Made by a program: the position numbers and the translations under genes
Notes under the pieces: generated by a model
Told to the model about the DNA's origin: nothing
What the model saw: only the letters and a program-made list of their open reading frames with translations
Databases searched by the model: none
NCBI RefSeq assembly: GCF_000153825.1
Contig: NZ_DS022299.1
Coordinates: 2,535,707-2,599,706, forward strand
DNA length: 64,000 nt
Reading direction: 5' to 3'
From: Synechococcus sp. RS9916
GTDB taxonomy: Bacteria > Cyanobacteriota > Cyanobacteriia > PCC-6307 > Cyanobiaceae
Shown here: piece by piece, positions 28,081-38,721 of the stretch
Layout of the letters: each line of letters begins with the position of its first letter
How positions within the stretch are numbered: position 1 is the first letter of the stretch

Positions 28081-28533
28081 TCAGTCGAGCAGTTCGCAGC
28101 TGCCACCGGCAGCTTCGATCTTGGTGCGGGCTGATGCAGTGAAGGCAGCCGCCTGAACGGTCAGCTTGACCTTCAGCTCACCATTGCCAAGCACTTTCAG
28201 GGGATGCTTGGGGCTGGTGACCACGCCGTCCTTGACCAGAGAGTCGAGGTTGACGGTGCTGCCTGCCTTGAGCTCATTGAGAGCAGACACGTTCACCACC
28301 GTGAAGAACTTGGGGTTCACCAGGGGGAAGTGCTTGAGCTTGGGCACCCGGCGGTAGAGGGGCATCTGGCCACCTTCGAAGCCGGGGCGGGTGGGACGAC
28401 CCGAGCGGGACTTCTGACCACGCATGCCGAAGCCGCAGCTGGCCCCCTGGCCGGCGGCGATGCCACGGCCCTTGCGCAGTTTGCGGCGACGGGCGCCTTT
28501 GTTGGCTTGGAGGGAATCGAGACGAAGGGTCAT
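28081..28533 (-). CDS. rplO: 50S ribosomal protein L15
   Basis: 150 residues. The basic, Gly-rich N-terminus ([19 protein letters not shown], then [10 protein letters not shown]) and the C-terminal [19 protein letters not shown] are typical of L15, which organises 23S rRNA. It lies 6 bp after rpsE. No rpmD (L30) gene lies between them, as is normal in cyanobacteria. Confidence 0.98.
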   Translation of the reverse strand: MTLRLDSLQANKGARRRKLRKGRGIAAGQGASCGFGMRGQKSRSGRPTRPGFEGGQMPLYRRVPKLKHFPLVNPKFFTVVNVSALNELKAGSTVNLDSLVKDGVVTSPKHPLKVLGNGELKVKLTVQAAAFTASARTKIEAAGGSCELLD

Positions 28534-28539
28534 GGGGAA

Positions 28540-29184
28540 TCAGGAATAGATCTGCTCGAGGGAGATCCCCCGTTCCTTGGCGGTGTCCTTGTGGGTACGG
28601 AGCTCAGACAGGGCCACCATCGCAGCGCGAGCGTTGTTCAGGGGCGTCTTACTGCCGAGACGTTTGGCCAGCACATTCTTAATGCCGGCAAGCTCGAGCA
28701 CCGTGCGGATGGAACCACCCGCGATCACACCGGTACCAGGGGCTGCGGGACGGATCAGCACGCTGGCTGCACCGTCGCGACCGTTGGAGAGGGTGGGGAT
28801 GGAGTTGTGACGGGTGAGAGGCACCTTGACCAGGTGCTTCTTGCCGTCGGCAACGCCCTTGCGGACGGCACCGATCACGTCACCAGCCTTGCCGACACCA
28901 ACGCCGACCTGGCCGCGCTCATTGCCGACCACGACGATGGCGCGGAAGCTCATCTTCTTACCGCCTTTGACGGTTTTGGACACGCGGCGGATCTGCACCA
29001 CGCGCTCCTGCCATTCGGAGTCACGCTCCTGTCCACGGCGGTCGCCGCGGCGGCCACCACGACGGTCGCCACGGTCACGGCCACCGCGACGCTGCTCCTG
29101 CTGCTGCTGGCCTTCGGCCGCTGCAGGAACGTCGGATGCTGCCGGGACGTCGTTGGGGTTGGTCTGGGAGTTGGTTTCGGTCAT
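28540..29184 (-). CDS. rpsE: 30S ribosomal protein S5
   Basis: 214 residues, long for S5 because of an N-terminal extension of about 65 residues rich in Asn, Gln, Arg and Gly ([19 protein letters not shown]). The S5 core begins at [19 protein letters not shown] and includes [10 protein letters not shown]-type and [11 protein letters not shown] segments. It acts in decoding accuracy and mRNA entry. The Arg/Gly tail is probably disordered and RNA-binding. Confidence 0.98.
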   Translation of the reverse strand: MTETNSQTNPNDVPAASDVPAAAEGQQQQEQRRGGRDRGDRRGGRRGDRRGQERDSEWQERVVQIRRVSKTVKGGKKMSFRAIVVVGNERGQVGVGVGKAGDVIGAVRKGVADGKKHLVKVPLTRHNSIPTLSNGRDGAASVLIRPAAPGTGVIAGGSIRTVLELAGIKNVLAKRLGSKTPLNNARAAMVALSELRTHKDTAKERGISLEQIYS

Positions 29185-29197
29185 GTTGAGAGCAGGA

Positions 29198-29566
29198 TCA
29201 GAACTGAAGGCCCGCTTCCCGGGCGGCGTCGGCGAGGGCTTTCACCCGACCGTGGTACAGGTTGCCGCCGCGATCGAAGACCACCTGTTGGATGCCCTTG
29301 GCCAGGGCACGCTTAGCCACCAGTGCGCCAACGGCAACGGAGGCATCGCAGCTGCTGCCGTCAGCCTTCAGGCTGGTGCGCAGCTCCTTGTCAATCGTGG
29401 ATGCAGAGCACAAAGTGCTCTGGGCATCGTCGTCGATGACCTGGGCGTAGATGTGGTTGTTGGAGCGGAACACGGCGAGACGAGGGCGCTCGGCGGAACC
29501 GATGAGATGACGACGCAGGCGCCGGTGGCGCTTCTGAGTCTGCTGTTTGCGGGAAAGGGTCGACAT
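29198..29566 (-). CDS. rplR: 50S ribosomal protein L18
   Basis: 122-residue 5S rRNA-binding protein. [29 protein letters not shown] and the C-terminal [21 protein letters not shown] are diagnostic. Lies between rplF and rpsE. Confidence 0.98.
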   Translation of the reverse strand: MSTLSRKQQTQKRHRRLRRHLIGSAERPRLAVFRSNNHIYAQVIDDDAQSTLCSASTIDKELRTSLKADGSSCDASVAVGALVAKRALAKGIQQVVFDRGGNLYHGRVKALADAAREAGLQF

Positions 29567-29599
29567 GGTGGGAGAAACGGAGGGTTGCCTGGCAGGGGA

Positions 29600-30139
29600 T
29601 TACTTCTTGCCTGACTTGCCTGCCTTGCGCAGGATGCGCTCGCCCGCATATTTGATGCCCTTGCCCTTGTAAGGCTCAGGGGGACGAATGGCGCGGATCT
29701 TGGCAGCTTCGTTGCCGACCAGTTCCTTGTCGGTGCCGGAAACGGTGACGTTGGTGTTGTTCTCCACGGCGAAGGTGATGCCTTCGGGGGGAACGACCTC
29801 AACGGGGTGGCTGTAACCAGCACTCACCACAAGGGTCTTGCCCTTGACCTGAGCACGGTTGCCCACACCAACGATTTCGAGCTTCTTGCTGAAACCGTTG
29901 TTCACACCCTCGACCATGTTGGCCACCAGGGTGCGGCACAGGCCGTGACGCTCGCGGGAGCGACGCTTGTCGCTGCTAGGAGCCACAACAATGGTGTTGT
30001 CCACCTGGCTGACGGTGACACCATCAGGAAGGGTGCGCTTGAGTTCACCCTTAGGGCCTTTCACCGTGACGGCGAGGCCGTCGAGGGTGACATTCACCTT
30101 GTCGGGAATGGGAATTGGGGATTTACCAATACGAGACAT
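29600..30139 (-). CDS. rplF: 50S ribosomal protein L6
   Basis: 179 residues at the GTPase-associated side of the large subunit. [21 protein letters not shown] starts the first domain. The second includes [22 protein letters not shown], ending with the [14 protein letters not shown] motif. It sits 15 bp after rpsH. Confidence 0.98.
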   Translation of the reverse strand: MSRIGKSPIPIPDKVNVTLDGLAVTVKGPKGELKRTLPDGVTVSQVDNTIVVAPSSDKRRSRERHGLCRTLVANMVEGVNNGFSKKLEIVGVGNRAQVKGKTLVVSAGYSHPVEVVPPEGITFAVENNTNVTVSGTDKELVGNEAAKIRAIRPPEPYKGKGIKYAGERILRKAGKSGKK

Positions 30140-30154
30140 AGTTCTGGCTCCGGA

Positions 30155-30556
30155 TCAGTACACGTAGCAGAGCACTTCACCGCCGACGCCCTGCTTGCGG
30201 GCATCGCGGTCGCTCATCACACCTTTGGAGGTGGAGATGATTGCCACCCCCAGACCGCCAAGGACCTTGGGAAGGCCGCGGGTGTTTTTGTAGATGCGCA
30301 GGCCAGGCTTGCTCACCCGTTGCATGGAACGGATGGTGGGCTGACGGTGCTTGCCGCTGTACTTCAGCTCGAGCACCAGGTTGCTGTGAATGCCTTCGCC
30401 TTCTTCGCTGATTTCAGCGATGAAACCCTCCTGTTGAAGCACCTTGGCGATGCTGCGCGACATGCGCGAGGCGGGGATTTTCGTGGATTGGTGACGTTTC
30501 TCACTCGCATTGCGAATGCGGGTGAGCATGTCGGAAATAGGGTCGTGGTTGGCCAT
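30155..30556 (-). CDS. rpsH: 30S ribosomal protein S8
   Basis: 133 residues from ATG 30556 ([17 protein letters not shown]). The C-terminal motif [21 protein letters not shown] binds helix 21 of 16S rRNA. In E. coli S8 is the spc-operon repressor and binds in the rplE leader. The frame continues upstream but overlaps rplE without sense. Confidence 0.98.
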   Translation of the reverse strand: MANHDPISDMLTRIRNASEKRHQSTKIPASRMSRSIAKVLQQEGFIAEISEEGEGIHSNLVLELKYSGKHRQPTIRSMQRVSKPGLRIYKNTRGLPKVLGGLGVAIISTSKGVMSDRDARKQGVGGEVLCYVY

Positions 30557-30575
30557 AGTGGTTTCCGAGGGGGGC

Positions 30576-31115
30576 TCAGTTGCTGCGGAATGGCATTCCC
30601 ATCTCGCGGAGGAGGGCCCGGCCCTCTTCATCCGAACGGGCAGTGGTCACGATGGTGATGTCCATGCCCCTGATGGCGTCGATTTGATCGAACGAGATTT
30701 CAGGGAAAATGATTTGTTCCCTCACCCCCAGGGTGTAGTTGCCACGTCCGTCGAAGCTCTTGGGGCTGACGCCGCGGAAATCGCGGATGCGGGGCAGCGC
30801 CAGGTTGATCAGGCGCTCCAGGAAGGCATACATGCGGTCGCCGCGCAGGGTGACGGCACAGCCGATCGGCATGCCCTGGCGGATTTTGAAGCCTGCGATG
30901 GCCTTCTTGGCGCGGGTGACCACAACCTTTTGGCCGGTGATCTGCGCCAGCTCATTCACCGAAGCCTCAAGAGACTTGGCGTTTTGAGCAGCTTCACCGA
31001 GGCCCCGGTTGACGGTGACCTTGAGAACCTTGGGAACTTCGTGAACGTTGGAGAGAGACAGATCCTTCAGCAATTTGGGCTGAATGGTCTCCCGATAGCG
31101 CTGTTTCAGTGACAT
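30576..31115 (-). CDS. rplE: 50S ribosomal protein L5
   Basis: 179-residue 5S rRNA-binding protein of the central protuberance. [23 protein letters not shown] and the C-terminal [20 protein letters not shown] match the family. It lies 47 bp after rplX. Confidence 0.98.
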   Translation of the reverse strand: MSLKQRYRETIQPKLLKDLSLSNVHEVPKVLKVTVNRGLGEAAQNAKSLEASVNELAQITGQKVVVTRAKKAIAGFKIRQGMPIGCAVTLRGDRMYAFLERLINLALPRIRDFRGVSPKSFDGRGNYTLGVREQIIFPEISFDQIDAIRGMDITIVTTARSDEEGRALLREMGMPFRSN

Positions 31116-31162
31116 AGCTGGGGGATGGACTTCTGGGCTTGGTCAGAAGACGGGTCGAGTGA

Positions 31163-31519
31163 TCAGTCGATCACTTCGCCGGTTTTCTTGAGGCGACGCT
31201 TTTTGGTGCCGTCTTTTTCGGTGATCAGCTCAACGCGGCTGGCCACTTTCTTGTCGGTGGAATACAGCATCACGTTGGAGGCATGGAGGGATGCTTCCTC
31301 AGTGACGATGCGACCGGACTCACCCTCCTGGGTGGGCTTGACGTGACGGGTGCGCAGGTTGATGCCCTGAACGATCACGCGGTTTTCGTTCGGCAGGGTG
31401 CGCAGCACCTCACCGGTCTTGCCCTTGTCCTTCCCGGAGATCACCTGGACGGTGTCGCCTTTGCGCAGACGCATCTTGATGCGCTGGGTCGTGCTGGATT
31501 TAGGGGTTGCGGTAGCCAT
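31163..31519 (-). CDS. rplX: 50S ribosomal protein L24
   Basis: 118 residues containing the KOW motif ([21 protein letters not shown]) that lets L24 initiate large-subunit assembly. Only one base separates it from rplN, so translation is likely coupled. Confidence 0.98.
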   Translation of the reverse strand: MATATPKSSTTQRIKMRLRKGDTVQVISGKDKGKTGEVLRTLPNENRVIVQGINLRTRHVKPTQEGESGRIVTEEASLHASNVMLYSTDKKVASRVELITEKDGTKKRRLKKTGEVID

Positions 31520-31520
31520 C

Positions 31521-31886
31521 TCAGATCACCTCCGGTGCGAGGGAAACGATCTTGGTGAAGTTGCGCTCGCGCAGTTCACGGGCAACGGGACCAAAGACGC
31601 GGGTTCCCTTGGGGTTGTTGTCGGCGTTGATGATCACCGCCGCGTTGTCGTCAAAGCGGATGGAGTTGCCGGTGTCGCGACGCATGGTGGCTTTGGTGCG
31701 CACCACAACGGCCTTGACCACATCGGACTTCTTCACACCCATGTTGGGCATGGCGTCCTTGACGGCAGCCACGATCACATCGCCCACGTGGGCGTAGCGA
31801 CGGTTGCTCCCCAGCACGCGGATGCACTGGATGCGCTTGGCGCCGCTGTTGTCAGCGACGGTGAGGAAGGTTTCCTGCTGAATCAT
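31521..31886 (-). CDS. rplN: 50S ribosomal protein L14
   Basis: 121 residues, part of the intersubunit bridge. [19 protein letters not shown] and [20 protein letters not shown] are diagnostic. Its ATG overlaps the rpsQ stop by 4 bases. Confidence 0.98.
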   Translation of the reverse strand: MIQQETFLTVADNSGAKRIQCIRVLGSNRRYAHVGDVIVAAVKDAMPNMGVKKSDVVKAVVVRTKATMRRDTGNSIRFDDNAAVIINADNNPKGTRVFGPVARELRERNFTKIVSLAPEVI

Positions 31887-32149
31887 TTCGCGGCCTCCTC
31901 AGCCTTGGGGCTGTGGCTGAGCACCTCGGCGATGGCCCAGCGCTTGTGACGGCTCATGGGACGGGTCTCAGTAATGCGAACCCTGTCGCCAACGCGGCAG
32001 TTGTTGCCTTCGTCGTGAGCCTTGTAACGGGTGGTGCGGCTCACCGTCTTTTGATAGATGGGGTGGGGGAAGCGGTTCTCCACCGCGACCACCACCGTTT
32101 TGTCCATCTTGTCGCTGACGACGGTGCCGACCCTTTCTTTGAGTGCCAT
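31883..32149 (-). CDS. rpsQ: 30S ribosomal protein S17
   Basis: 88-residue OB-fold protein binding the 5' domain of 16S r[22 protein letters not shown] and [20 protein letters not shown] are typical. A 19-bp gap separates it from rpmC. Confidence 0.98.
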   Translation of the reverse strand: MALKERVGTVVSDKMDKTVVVAVENRFPHPIYQKTVSRTTRYKAHDEGNNCRVGDRVRITETRPMSRHKRWAIAEVLSHSPKAEEAAK

Positions 32150-32168
32150 GGATGGTTCTCCTTAGGGA

Positions 32169-32381
32169 TCAGGAAGCAGTGGAGCGCTGGCGCTCCGATT
32201 GCACCGTCAGCAATTGAGCCAGCTTGATGCGGCTCTCCTTGAAGCGGTGCGTGTTGCCCAGCTGGCGCGTGGCCTGCTGAAAACGGAGTTCGAACAGTTC
32301 GCGACGCAGGCCGTCGATCTGATCATTGATGTCTGCGTCGGAGAGTTGACGCAGCTCGGATGCGTTAGGGCGTGCCATCAA
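32169..32381 (-). CDS. rpmC: 50S ribosomal protein L29
   Basis: 70-residue coiled helical protein beside the exit tunnel. [20 protein letters not shown] and [20 protein letters not shown] identify L29. It starts immediately after the rplP stop with no intergenic base. Confidence 0.97.
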   Translation of the reverse strand: MMARPNASELRQLSDADINDQIDGLRRELFELRFQQATRQLGNTHRFKESRIKLAQLLTVQSERQRSTAS

Positions 32382-32858
32382 TCAGGCCTCCACGGATGCG
32401 GTGGACGCAGCCTTGGCATCACTGCCTTCGGCGGCTTTCTCCTGGTCTTCCAGGGTGATGAACTTGGTCTTCACAGGCAGCTTGTATTGCGCAAGGCGCA
32501 TGGCTTCCCGTGCGATTTCGGGGGTGATTTCATCACCACCCATCTCGAACAGAATCCGGCCCGGCTTGATCACGGCCACCCAAAATTCTGGGTTGCCCTT
32601 ACCGGAACCCATCCGGGTTTCAGCAGGACGCATGGTGATCGGCTTGTCGGGGAAGATCCGGATCCAGATCTTGCCGCCCCGCTTGACGTAGCGGGTCATG
32701 GCACGACGGCTGGCCTCGATCTGACGCGAGGTGATCCAGCCGCACTCCTGGGCCTGCAGTGCGAACTGACCAAAGGCAATGGTGTTGCCTCTGGTGGCGA
32801 CGCCGCGCATGCGGCCGCGCTGCTGCTTACGGAATTTGACGCGTTTTGGACTCAGCAT
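32382..32858 (-). CDS. rplP: 50S ribosomal protein L16
   Basis: 158 residues; binds near the A-site tRNA and peptidyl transferase centre. [19 protein letters not shown] and [20 protein letters not shown] are diagnostic. The C-terminal 20 residues (Ala/Glu-rich, ending [10 protein letters not shown]) extend beyond the usual end of the family. Confidence 0.98.
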   Translation of the reverse strand: MLSPKRVKFRKQQRGRMRGVATRGNTIAFGQFALQAQECGWITSRQIEASRRAMTRYVKRGGKIWIRIFPDKPITMRPAETRMGSGKGNPEFWVAVIKPGRILFEMGGDEITPEIAREAMRLAQYKLPVKTKFITLEDQEKAAEGSDAKAASTASVEA

Positions 32859-32874
32859 GGTTCAGGCCTCCTGT

Positions 32875-33606
32875 TCAACCCTCGTTAGAGCGGTCTTCGA
32901 ACTGTTGGGGCCTGCGACCGGCCCGGCGCCGCGGGGTTGCCCCCACTGGCAGTTGCTGCCGGGCTTCATCACCCAGCACCTCGCCTTTGAACACCCACAC
33001 CTTGATGCCCAGCACGCCGTAGGTGGTGCTGGCCACTTTGGTGGCGTAATCAATGTCTGCGCGGAGGGTGTGCAGAGGCACACGACCTTCGCGGGTCCAT
33101 TCGGTACGGGCGATTTCCGCACCATTCAGACGGCCACTCACCTGAATTTTCAGGCCGAGGACGCCAGCGCGCTGGGCCCGTTGCACGGCCATGCGGATGG
33201 TGCGGCGGAAGGCCACGCGTTTTTCCAGTTGCTGGGCGATGTACTCAGCAAGCAGGAAAGCGTCAGCGTCGACGCGTTCCACCTCAACGACATTGATGCG
33301 GACCTGACGGCTGTTATCACCGACGGTCTTCTGGATGCCGCTGCGCAGCTCTTCAATGCCGCTGCCTTGGCGGCCTACCAACACGCCGGGGCGTGCTGTT
33401 TTCAGCTCAACCTCAAGTTGATCAGCTTTGCGAGCGATCAGCACATCGCTGATGCCGGCGGAGCCGTACTTCTTGTGGATGAACCTGCGGATCCGATCGT
33501 CTTCCTGAAGAAGAGAGGGATAGTTTTTGCTGGAGGCATACCAGCGGGACCGGTGCTCCTGGGTGATCCCCAGGCGTAAGCCGGTTGGATGGATTTTGTG
33601 TCCCAT
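32875..33606 (-). CDS. rpsC: 30S ribosomal protein S3
   Basis: 243 residues from ATG 33606 ([15 protein letters not shown]); upstream codons up to 33705 overlap rplV and are not used. It forms the mRNA entry channel and has the KH domain [14 protein letters not shown]. The C-terminal extension is basic ([12 protein letters not shown]). Confidence 0.98.
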   Translation of the reverse strand: MGHKIHPTGLRLGITQEHRSRWYASSKNYPSLLQEDDRIRRFIHKKYGSAGISDVLIARKADQLEVELKTARPGVLVGRQGSGIEELRSGIQKTVGDNSRQVRINVVEVERVDADAFLLAEYIAQQLEKRVAFRRTIRMAVQRAQRAGVLGLKIQVSGRLNGAEIARTEWTREGRVPLHTLRADIDYATKVASTTYGVLGIKVWVFKGEVLGDEARQQLPVGATPRRRAGRRPQQFEDRSNEG

Positions 33607-33625
33607 CAGTCGGTGTGCTCGGGGG

Positions 33626-33991
33626 TCAGGAGTCGGTCTGGGCTGCCACAGCGATGCTGATGTGGCAGGTCTGCTTCTTGATCTGGTAAGCCCGGCCTTG
33701 GGCACGGGGCCGATACCGCTTCATGGAAGGACCCATGTCGGCGGTCGCAGTGGTGATCACCAGGGTGGAAGGATCCATGCCCAGGTTGTGTTCGGCGTTG
33801 GCGACTGCCGAACGCAGAACTTTGGTGATCGGGCCAGTGGAGCGGTAAGGCATGAACTCGAGCATGATCAGCGCGTCGCGATAGCTGCGACCGCGGATCT
33901 GATCGAGGACCCGCCGCACCTTCGACACGGAACCGCGGATGAAGCGACCGTGGGCCTGAGCGGTGGGGGCTGTTGGGGATGACGTGGTCAT
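33626..33991 (-). CDS. rplV: 50S ribosomal protein L22
   Basis: 121 residues; its long hairpin lines the peptide exit tunnel. [20 protein letters not shown] and the C-terminal [20 protein letters not shown] are typical. Four bases separate it from rpsS. Confidence 0.98.
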   Translation of the reverse strand: MTTSSPTAPTAQAHGRFIRGSVSKVRRVLDQIRGRSYRDALIMLEFMPYRSTGPITKVLRSAVANAEHNLGMDPSTLVITTATADMGPSMKRYRPRAQGRAYQIKKQTCHISIAVAAQTDS

Positions 33992-33995
33992 GGTC

Positions 33996-34271
33996 TCAGC
34001 GGCCTCCTTTCTTGTCTTTGATGTGGCCCTTGAAGGTGCGGGTCGGGGCGAATTCGCCCAGCTTGTGACCCACCATTTGCTCGGTCACGAAGACCGGCAC
34101 GTGGGTCCTGCCGTTGTGGACGGCGATGGTGTGGCCGATCATCATCGGCAGGATGGTCGAAGCCCGTGACCAGGTCTTGATGACGGACTTGTCGTCGGCC
34201 GCATTTTGCTTTTCAACCTTGCGAAGCAGGCTGTCAGCGATGAAAGGGCCTTTTTTGAGTGAACGTCCCAT
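33996..34271 (-). CDS. rpsS: 30S ribosomal protein S19
   Basis: 91-residue head protein contacting S13. [20 protein letters not shown] and [20 protein letters not shown] are diagnostic. Lies between rplB and rplV. Confidence 0.98.
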   Translation of the reverse strand: MGRSLKKGPFIADSLLRKVEKQNAADDKSVIKTWSRASTILPMMIGHTIAVHNGRTHVPVFVTEQMVGHKLGEFAPTRTFKGHIKDKKGGR

Positions 34272-34306
34272 GGCGGTTTAAGCGAAAAGCAGAACAGTGA
34301 TTTGCA

Positions 34307-35170
34307 TCAGGAATCGCGTCCGCCACGGCTCCGCTTGGAGGTCTTACGACGCTTGCGGAGGACGAACTTATTGCTGGGCTTGTTCCGCTTGCGGGTCTTG
34401 AGGCCGAGGGCGGGTTTGCCCCAGGGAGTCACAGGACCGGAGCGACCGATGGGTGCGCGTCCCTCACCACCACCGTGGGGGTGATCGCAGGGGTTCATCA
34501 CACTGCCTCGGACCTGAGGACGACGGCCGAGCCAACGACGACGTCCGGCCTTGCCGAGGCTGGTGTTGCGGATTTCGGAGTTGCCCACTTCGCCGAGGGT
34601 GGCGTAGCACTCGCGGCGGACAAGGCGCACCTCAGTGGAGGGCAACTTCAGAGCGACATAGTCGCCTTCCTTGGCCATCACCTGGGCGCTGGCACCGGCG
34701 GTCCGCACCATCTGTCCACCACGACCGGCATAGAGCTCAACGCAGTGAACGCTGGAGCCGAGGGGGATGGCGGAGAGGGGCAGGGCGTTGCCGTTCTCGA
34801 TCGGTGACTCGGGTCCGGAGACCACGGTCTGACCGACGGTCACACCAGCAGGAGCCAGGATGTAGCGCTTTTCCCCGTCTGTGTAGAAGAGCAGCGCGAG
34901 GTGCGCATTGCGGTGCGGGTCGTAGTGGATGGCTGCGACCTTTGCGGGAACGCCGTGCTTGTTGCGGCGGAAATCCACCACGCGATACAGGCGCTTGTGA
35001 CCGCCGCCACGGTGACGGCAGGTGATCACACCGCGGTTGTTACGACCCTTGCGGCGGTGCTTGGCCACCACAAGAGAGCGTTCCGGCTTGCGGCCGGTGA
35101 CTTCGCTGAAGTCGGTGACCACCCGGGTGCGGGTACCGGGGGTGTAGGGGCGGAATGTACGGATTGCCAT
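34307..35170 (-). CDS. rplB: 50S ribosomal protein L2
   Basis: 287-residue core large-subunit protein needed for subunit association and peptidyl transferase activity. [20 protein letters not shown] starts the OB fold. The C-terminal conserved loop [20 protein letters not shown] contains the critical His. The tail [15 protein letters not shown] is basic. Confidence 0.99.
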   Translation of the reverse strand: MAIRTFRPYTPGTRTRVVTDFSEVTGRKPERSLVVAKHRRKGRNNRGVITCRHRGGGHKRLYRVVDFRRNKHGVPAKVAAIHYDPHRNAHLALLFYTDGEKRYILAPAGVTVGQTVVSGPESPIENGNALPLSAIPLGSSVHCVELYAGRGGQMVRTAGASAQVMAKEGDYVALKLPSTEVRLVRRECYATLGEVGNSEIRNTSLGKAGRRRWLGRRPQVRGSVMNPCDHPHGGGEGRAPIGRSGPVTPWGKPALGLKTRKRNKPSNKFVLRKRRKTSKRSRGGRDS

Positions 35171-35185
35171 GACGTTTCAGACCCC

Positions 35186-35488
35186 TCAGGACTCAGGGAA
35201 GAGTTGGATGGAGTTGCCCTCGGCCAGGCGCACCACAGCCTTCTTCACCTGGGCGCGTTTGCCGGCGAAGCGACCGACGCGACGGGCGCGACGGGGTGGG
35301 TTCATGGTGCTGATGCCTGTGACCTTGACATCGAACAGCTGCTCAATGGCGGCTTTGATGTCGGGCTTGGCGGCGCGAGGATCCACCTCGAAGGTGTACT
35401 GGTTCAGTTCCAGTGCGCGGGTGGCCTTTTCGGTGATCAGCGGGCGGCGGATCACATCGGCCAGACGTCCGGTGAAGCGCTCAGTCAT
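35186..35488 (-). CDS. rplW: 50S ribosomal protein L23
   Basis: 100 residues from ATG 35488 ([21 protein letters not shown]). L23 at the tunnel exit is the docking site for trigger factor and SRP. Its start overlaps the rplD coding end by 8 bases, indicating coupled translation. The longer frame to 35584 is not needed. Confidence 0.98.
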   Translation of the reverse strand: MTERFTGRLADVIRRPLITEKATRALELNQYTFEVDPRAAKPDIKAAIEQLFDVKVTGISTMNPPRRARRVGRFAGKRAQVKKAVVRLAEGNSIQLFPES

Positions 35489-36116
35489 CGCCGTAGACCT
35501 CCTGAATCGTTGCGAGTGCGGTCTCACCCACCACCAGGTTGTTGGCGTTGAGCAGATCGAAGACGTTGAGTTGATCCGCGGCAATCAGCTTCACCTTCTC
35601 CAGGTTGCGCACGGAGCGGCGCACCACTTCGGAGGGATTGGTGAGAACGAGCAACACCTTTGCGTCTGCGGCGATGCCGAGACGACCAAGGGCGTCGGTG
35701 ATTTCGCGGGTTTTGGGGGCCTCAAGGTTGGTTCCGAAATCCTTCACCACCACCAGGTCCTCAACACGCGCCATCAGTGCGGTGCGCAGGGCAAGACGAC
35801 GTTCCTTGCGGTTCATCGCCAGGTTGTAGGTCCGGGGCTTCGGTCCGAAGACGATGCCGCCACCGGGGCGAAGGGGAGTGCGGATCGAACCCTGACGGGC
35901 GCGGCCAGTTCCCTTTTGCTTGTAGGGCTTGCGGCCGCCACCACGAACTTCAGCTCGGGTGAGGGTGCTGGCGGTTCCCTGACGGCTGTGGGCCTGCTGA
36001 CGCAGCACAGCACGGTGCATCAGGTCGTTGGCGGTGGTTTCCTTGGCCACCTTCAGCTCGAGGCTGGCCTTGCCAGCGTCTTTGCCCTGCCAGTCTTTTA
36101 CGACGCAATTAGCCAT
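35481..36116 (-). CDS. rplD: 50S ribosomal protein L4
   Basis: 211 residues from ATG 36116, whose A is shared with the rplC stop (TGATG). The conserved [20 protein letters not shown] loop reaches the exit tunnel. In E. coli L4 also represses the S10 operon; whether it does here is unknown. A GTG one codon upstream is an alternative start. Confidence 0.98.
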   Translation of the reverse strand: MANCVVKDWQGKDAGKASLELKVAKETTANDLMHRAVLRQQAHSRQGTASTLTRAEVRGGGRKPYKQKGTGRARQGSIRTPLRPGGGIVFGPKPRTYNLAMNRKERRLALRTALMARVEDLVVVKDFGTNLEAPKTREITDALGRLGIAADAKVLLVLTNPSEVVRRSVRNLEKVKLIAADQLNVFDLLNANNLVVGETALATIQEVYGDD

Positions 36117-36772
36117 CACTTACCTCCATTGGCAGGCTTGGCACCCACCCGGTTTGCGGGGCGGATGTTGAGCAGGGAACCGGGCTTGCCGGGAACGCTG
36201 CCTTTCACCACCAGCAGGTTGCGCTCGCTGTCCACCTTGATGATGGTCAGGCCACGAGTGGTGATTTTCTTGCCGCCGTAGCGACCAGCCATCCGCTTGC
36301 CTGGATAGATCCGGCCGGGCGTGGTGCCGGCGCCGGTTGAACCAGGCTCGCGGTGGTTCTTGGAGCCGTGGGTCATTGGACCGCGGCTGAAGCCGTGGCG
36401 CTTCTGATAACCCGCGAAGCCGCGACCCATGCTGTCGCCGCTCACGTCCACTTTCTGGCCAGCTTCGAAATCACCAACGGTGACTTGGTTGCCCAGTTCG
36501 AAACCGCTGACGTCATCGACGCGGTATTCGCTGAGGTGGCGCAGAAGTTCCTCGCCGGACTTGGCGAGGTGACCCTTGGCGGGTTTGTTGATCAGCTTGT
36601 CGCGCGTTTCGCCGAAGCCGATCTGAACGGCGGAATAGCCGTCTGTTTCAGATGTTTTGAGCTGGGTGATGCGGCAAGGGCCCGCCTCGATCAAAGTGAC
36701 CGGGACGGCTTTGCCTTGCTCGTCGAAGAACTGGGACATACCCAGCTTCTTCCCAAGGATGCCGATGGACAT
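36116..36772 (-). CDS. rplC: 50S ribosomal protein L3
   Basis: 218 residues from ATG 36772 ([21 protein letters not shown]). The loop [20 protein letters not shown] reaches the peptidyl transferase centre. It is the first gene of the ribosomal supercluster in this window; rpsJ (S10), which precedes it in E. coli, is not here. A hairpin (36801-36821) lies in its leader. Confidence 0.98.
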   Translation of the reverse strand: MSIGILGKKLGMSQFFDEQGKAVPVTLIEAGPCRITQLKTSETDGYSAVQIGFGETRDKLINKPAKGHLAKSGEELLRHLSEYRVDDVSGFELGNQVTVGDFEAGQKVDVSGDSMGRGFAGYQKRHGFSRGPMTHGSKNHREPGSTGAGTTPGRIYPGKRMAGRYGGKKITTRGLTIIKVDSERNLLVVKGSVPGKPGSLLNIRPANRVGAKPANGGK

Positions 36773-37143
36773 GGGGAGGTAAGAACGCCAGCGTGGACGG
36801 CCTCCGTTCCAGGAACGGGGGCTGGGGTGCTGATCGTGGTGACGCAGTCGTGACCGAAGGAGTGCGCTCGCAAAGCGAGGCATTTCTTCTGGATGGAGCT
36901 AGCGAGCGAATCAGCGGGCTGGGACTTTTCCGAAGTTGTCGGTCAGTTTCCCGGCAGATTGGGCGAACCCTCACTGCTCTGGCCTGGGATCCGGCGCAAT
37001 CGCCGAACCTGCTTTGCGATCTGGAGGCCCGGCTAGCGGACGGGCACAGAAACACGAAGCAAACAAAAACACTACACCACAGCCCGACACCTCTCTTAGT
37101 GGGCTCTTCAACTGCCAGACTCCCAACCAGCCGTTTTGGGTCC
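36773..37143. promoter_or_regulatory. divergent control region of rplC operon and ndhN
   Basis: 371 bp between the outward-facing rplC and ndhN starts, with no supported gene although frames stay open on both strands. An 8-bp hairpin (36801-36808 with 36814-36821, one T-G pair) sits 29 bases before the rplC ATG and could be a leader structure. An A-rich tract around 37050-37076 may be part of promoters. No -10/-35 pair was convincing. Confidence 0.4.
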
Positions 37144-37605
37144 ATGCCTCTGCTCCTCTCTGGCCGGGGATTCCGCCGCGAGCTGGAGGCCGCAGGCTGC
37201 ATGGCGGTCCACGTTCCACTGGAAGGTGGAGCGGAAACCAGGCTGCTCCGTCGTTTGCGTGCTGCTGGCTACAACACTCACATCACCTCGGCGCGTGGAC
37301 TTGGAGATATAGAGGTCTACTTATTCGAGAAGCACGGTGTGCGACCTCCTCACCTCGGGCATCAGAGCGTGGGGCGTGGTGCCGCTGTCGGTGAGGTGCA
37401 AGAGGTCATGCCTCTTCTTGGAGAGCGCCTTCTTGGCGAGAAGCCAGTTGTGATCTGGTTGCTTGAAGGCCAGGTTCTTTCGCGCTCTGAATTGCTCTCG
37501 CTCTGTTCCCTGTGCGAGCGCGAGCCCCGTTTGAAAGTGGTGGTTGAGATGGGCGGTGCCCGCAACCTGCGTTGGCAATCCATGCCCAGTCTTCTTGGTG
37601 CTTGA
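37144..37605 (+). CDS. ndhN: NAD(P)H-quinone oxidoreductase subunit N
   Basis: 153-residue oxygenic-photosynthesis-specific subunit of NDH-1, which works in respiration and cyclic electron flow around [39 protein letters not shown]-like sequence, SARGLGD and [20 protein letters not shown] are diagnostic. The ATG at 37144 is chosen over an upstream frame because family homology starts here. It is followed after 10 bp by ldpA. Confidence 0.96.
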   Translation: MPLLLSGRGFRRELEAAGCMAVHVPLEGGAETRLLRRLRAAGYNTHITSARGLGDIEVYLFEKHGVRPPHLGHQSVGRGAAVGEVQEVMPLLGERLLGEKPVVIWLLEGQVLSRSELLSLCSLCEREPRLKVVVEMGGARNLRWQSMPSLLGA

Positions 37606-37615
37606 GCGATAACGG

Positions 37616-38674
37616 GTGACCCGCTCCCGTCCCTGTCGTGCCGAGCAGGCGCTTCTGAATGGCACCTGGGTGAAGCTGATTTGTGGTGCCAGCAATCAAG
37701 ACCTCCTCAGCATTGGCGATCTCTGCGCTCTCTATGCATGCGCAGGAGTGCATTGCGTTGATGTCGCTGCTGATCCTGCCGTTGTGCGGGAGGCCAGAGC
37801 AGGGCTCTCTTGGGCGAAGACGCACGGTGCCGCTGATGTGTGGCTGATGGTGAGCGTCAGTGACGGCCGTGATGCTCATTTTCGCAAGGCCAGCTTTGAT
37901 CCTCAGCAATGTCCAACGTCATGCCCGCGTCCCTGCATGCGGGTCTGCCCTGCTGAAGCGATTCCTTCACTCCCCTCCACTGTGGGGGTAGATGCCGCCC
38001 GTTGTTATGGCTGTGGTCGTTGCTTGCCTGCTTGCCCGCTGGGGTTAATCGTGGCCCATGATCACCAGCAGAGCCGTGAGGATCTGGGCAGTTTGTTGGC
38101 CACCCTGACCCCTGATGCGGTGGAGGTCCATACCGCTCCAGGGCGGGGGCTGGAGTTTTCCCACACGATCGATGCGCTGCTCAGTACACAGCAGCCTTTG
38201 AAGCGGCTTGCTGTCAGTTGTGGTCTTGAGGGGCATGGTCTGACGACTTCGCTGTTGGCCCAGGAGCTCTGGCAGCGTTATTCCGTGTTGCGCAGGCATG
38301 GCCTGCGCCCCCTGTGGCAATTGGATGGACGACCGATGAGTGGGGATGTGGGCCGCGGAACGGCTCGGGCTGCGATTCAGCTCTGGCAAAGCCTTCGGCC
38401 GATGGCGCCGCCAGGGCCCTTGCAGCTGGCGGGAGGTACGAATGCGAGCACTTGGAGGTTGCTGCAAGAGGCGCCGCATCCGATGGGGTGGCATCCCGCA
38501 GGTGTTGCGTTTGGGGGGCAGGCACGCGCTCTGGTTCAACCCTGGTTGCAACAGGCTTTGGAGCGGGGGGAGAGGTTGGTGGATTGGCCTGAAGGTTGGG
38601 CACAGGCCCTTGCGCAGGCGCGCACACTTGTGGATCCCTGGCTGAAAGCCCGTGCGGGGTCACCAGCCTGCTAG
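37616..38674 (+). CDS. ldpA: LdpA, Fe-S circadian input protein
   Basis: 352-residue homologue of light-dependent period protein A, which in Synechococcus elongatus senses redox state and adjusts the Kai clock period. Two Fe-S motifs are seen: [14 protein letters not shown] near residue 99 and [14 protein letters not shown] near residue 130, together a ferredoxin-like 2x4Fe-4S domain. The start is a GTG 10 bp after ndhN, so the two genes are probably co-transcribed. Kai genes are not in this window. Family assignment is strong; the clock role is by homology. Confidence 0.92.
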   Translation: MTRSRPCRAEQALLNGTWVKLICGASNQDLLSIGDLCALYACAGVHCVDVAADPAVVREARAGLSWAKTHGAADVWLMVSVSDGRDAHFRKASFDPQQCPTSCPRPCMRVCPAEAIPSLPSTVGVDAARCYGCGRCLPACPLGLIVAHDHQQSREDLGSLLATLTPDAVEVHTAPGRGLEFSHTIDALLSTQQPLKRLAVSCGLEGHGLTTSLLAQELWQRYSVLRRHGLRPLWQLDGRPMSGDVGRGTARAAIQLWQSLRPMAPPGPLQLAGGTNASTWRLLQEAPHPMGWHPAGVAFGGQARALVQPWLQQALERGERLVDWPEGWAQALAQARTLVDPWLKARAGSPAC

Positions 38675-38721
38675 AAGGCGGTCAAAGCGACGTTCGTCCC
38701 TGGGGGGCGCTGGGCTTGGCG

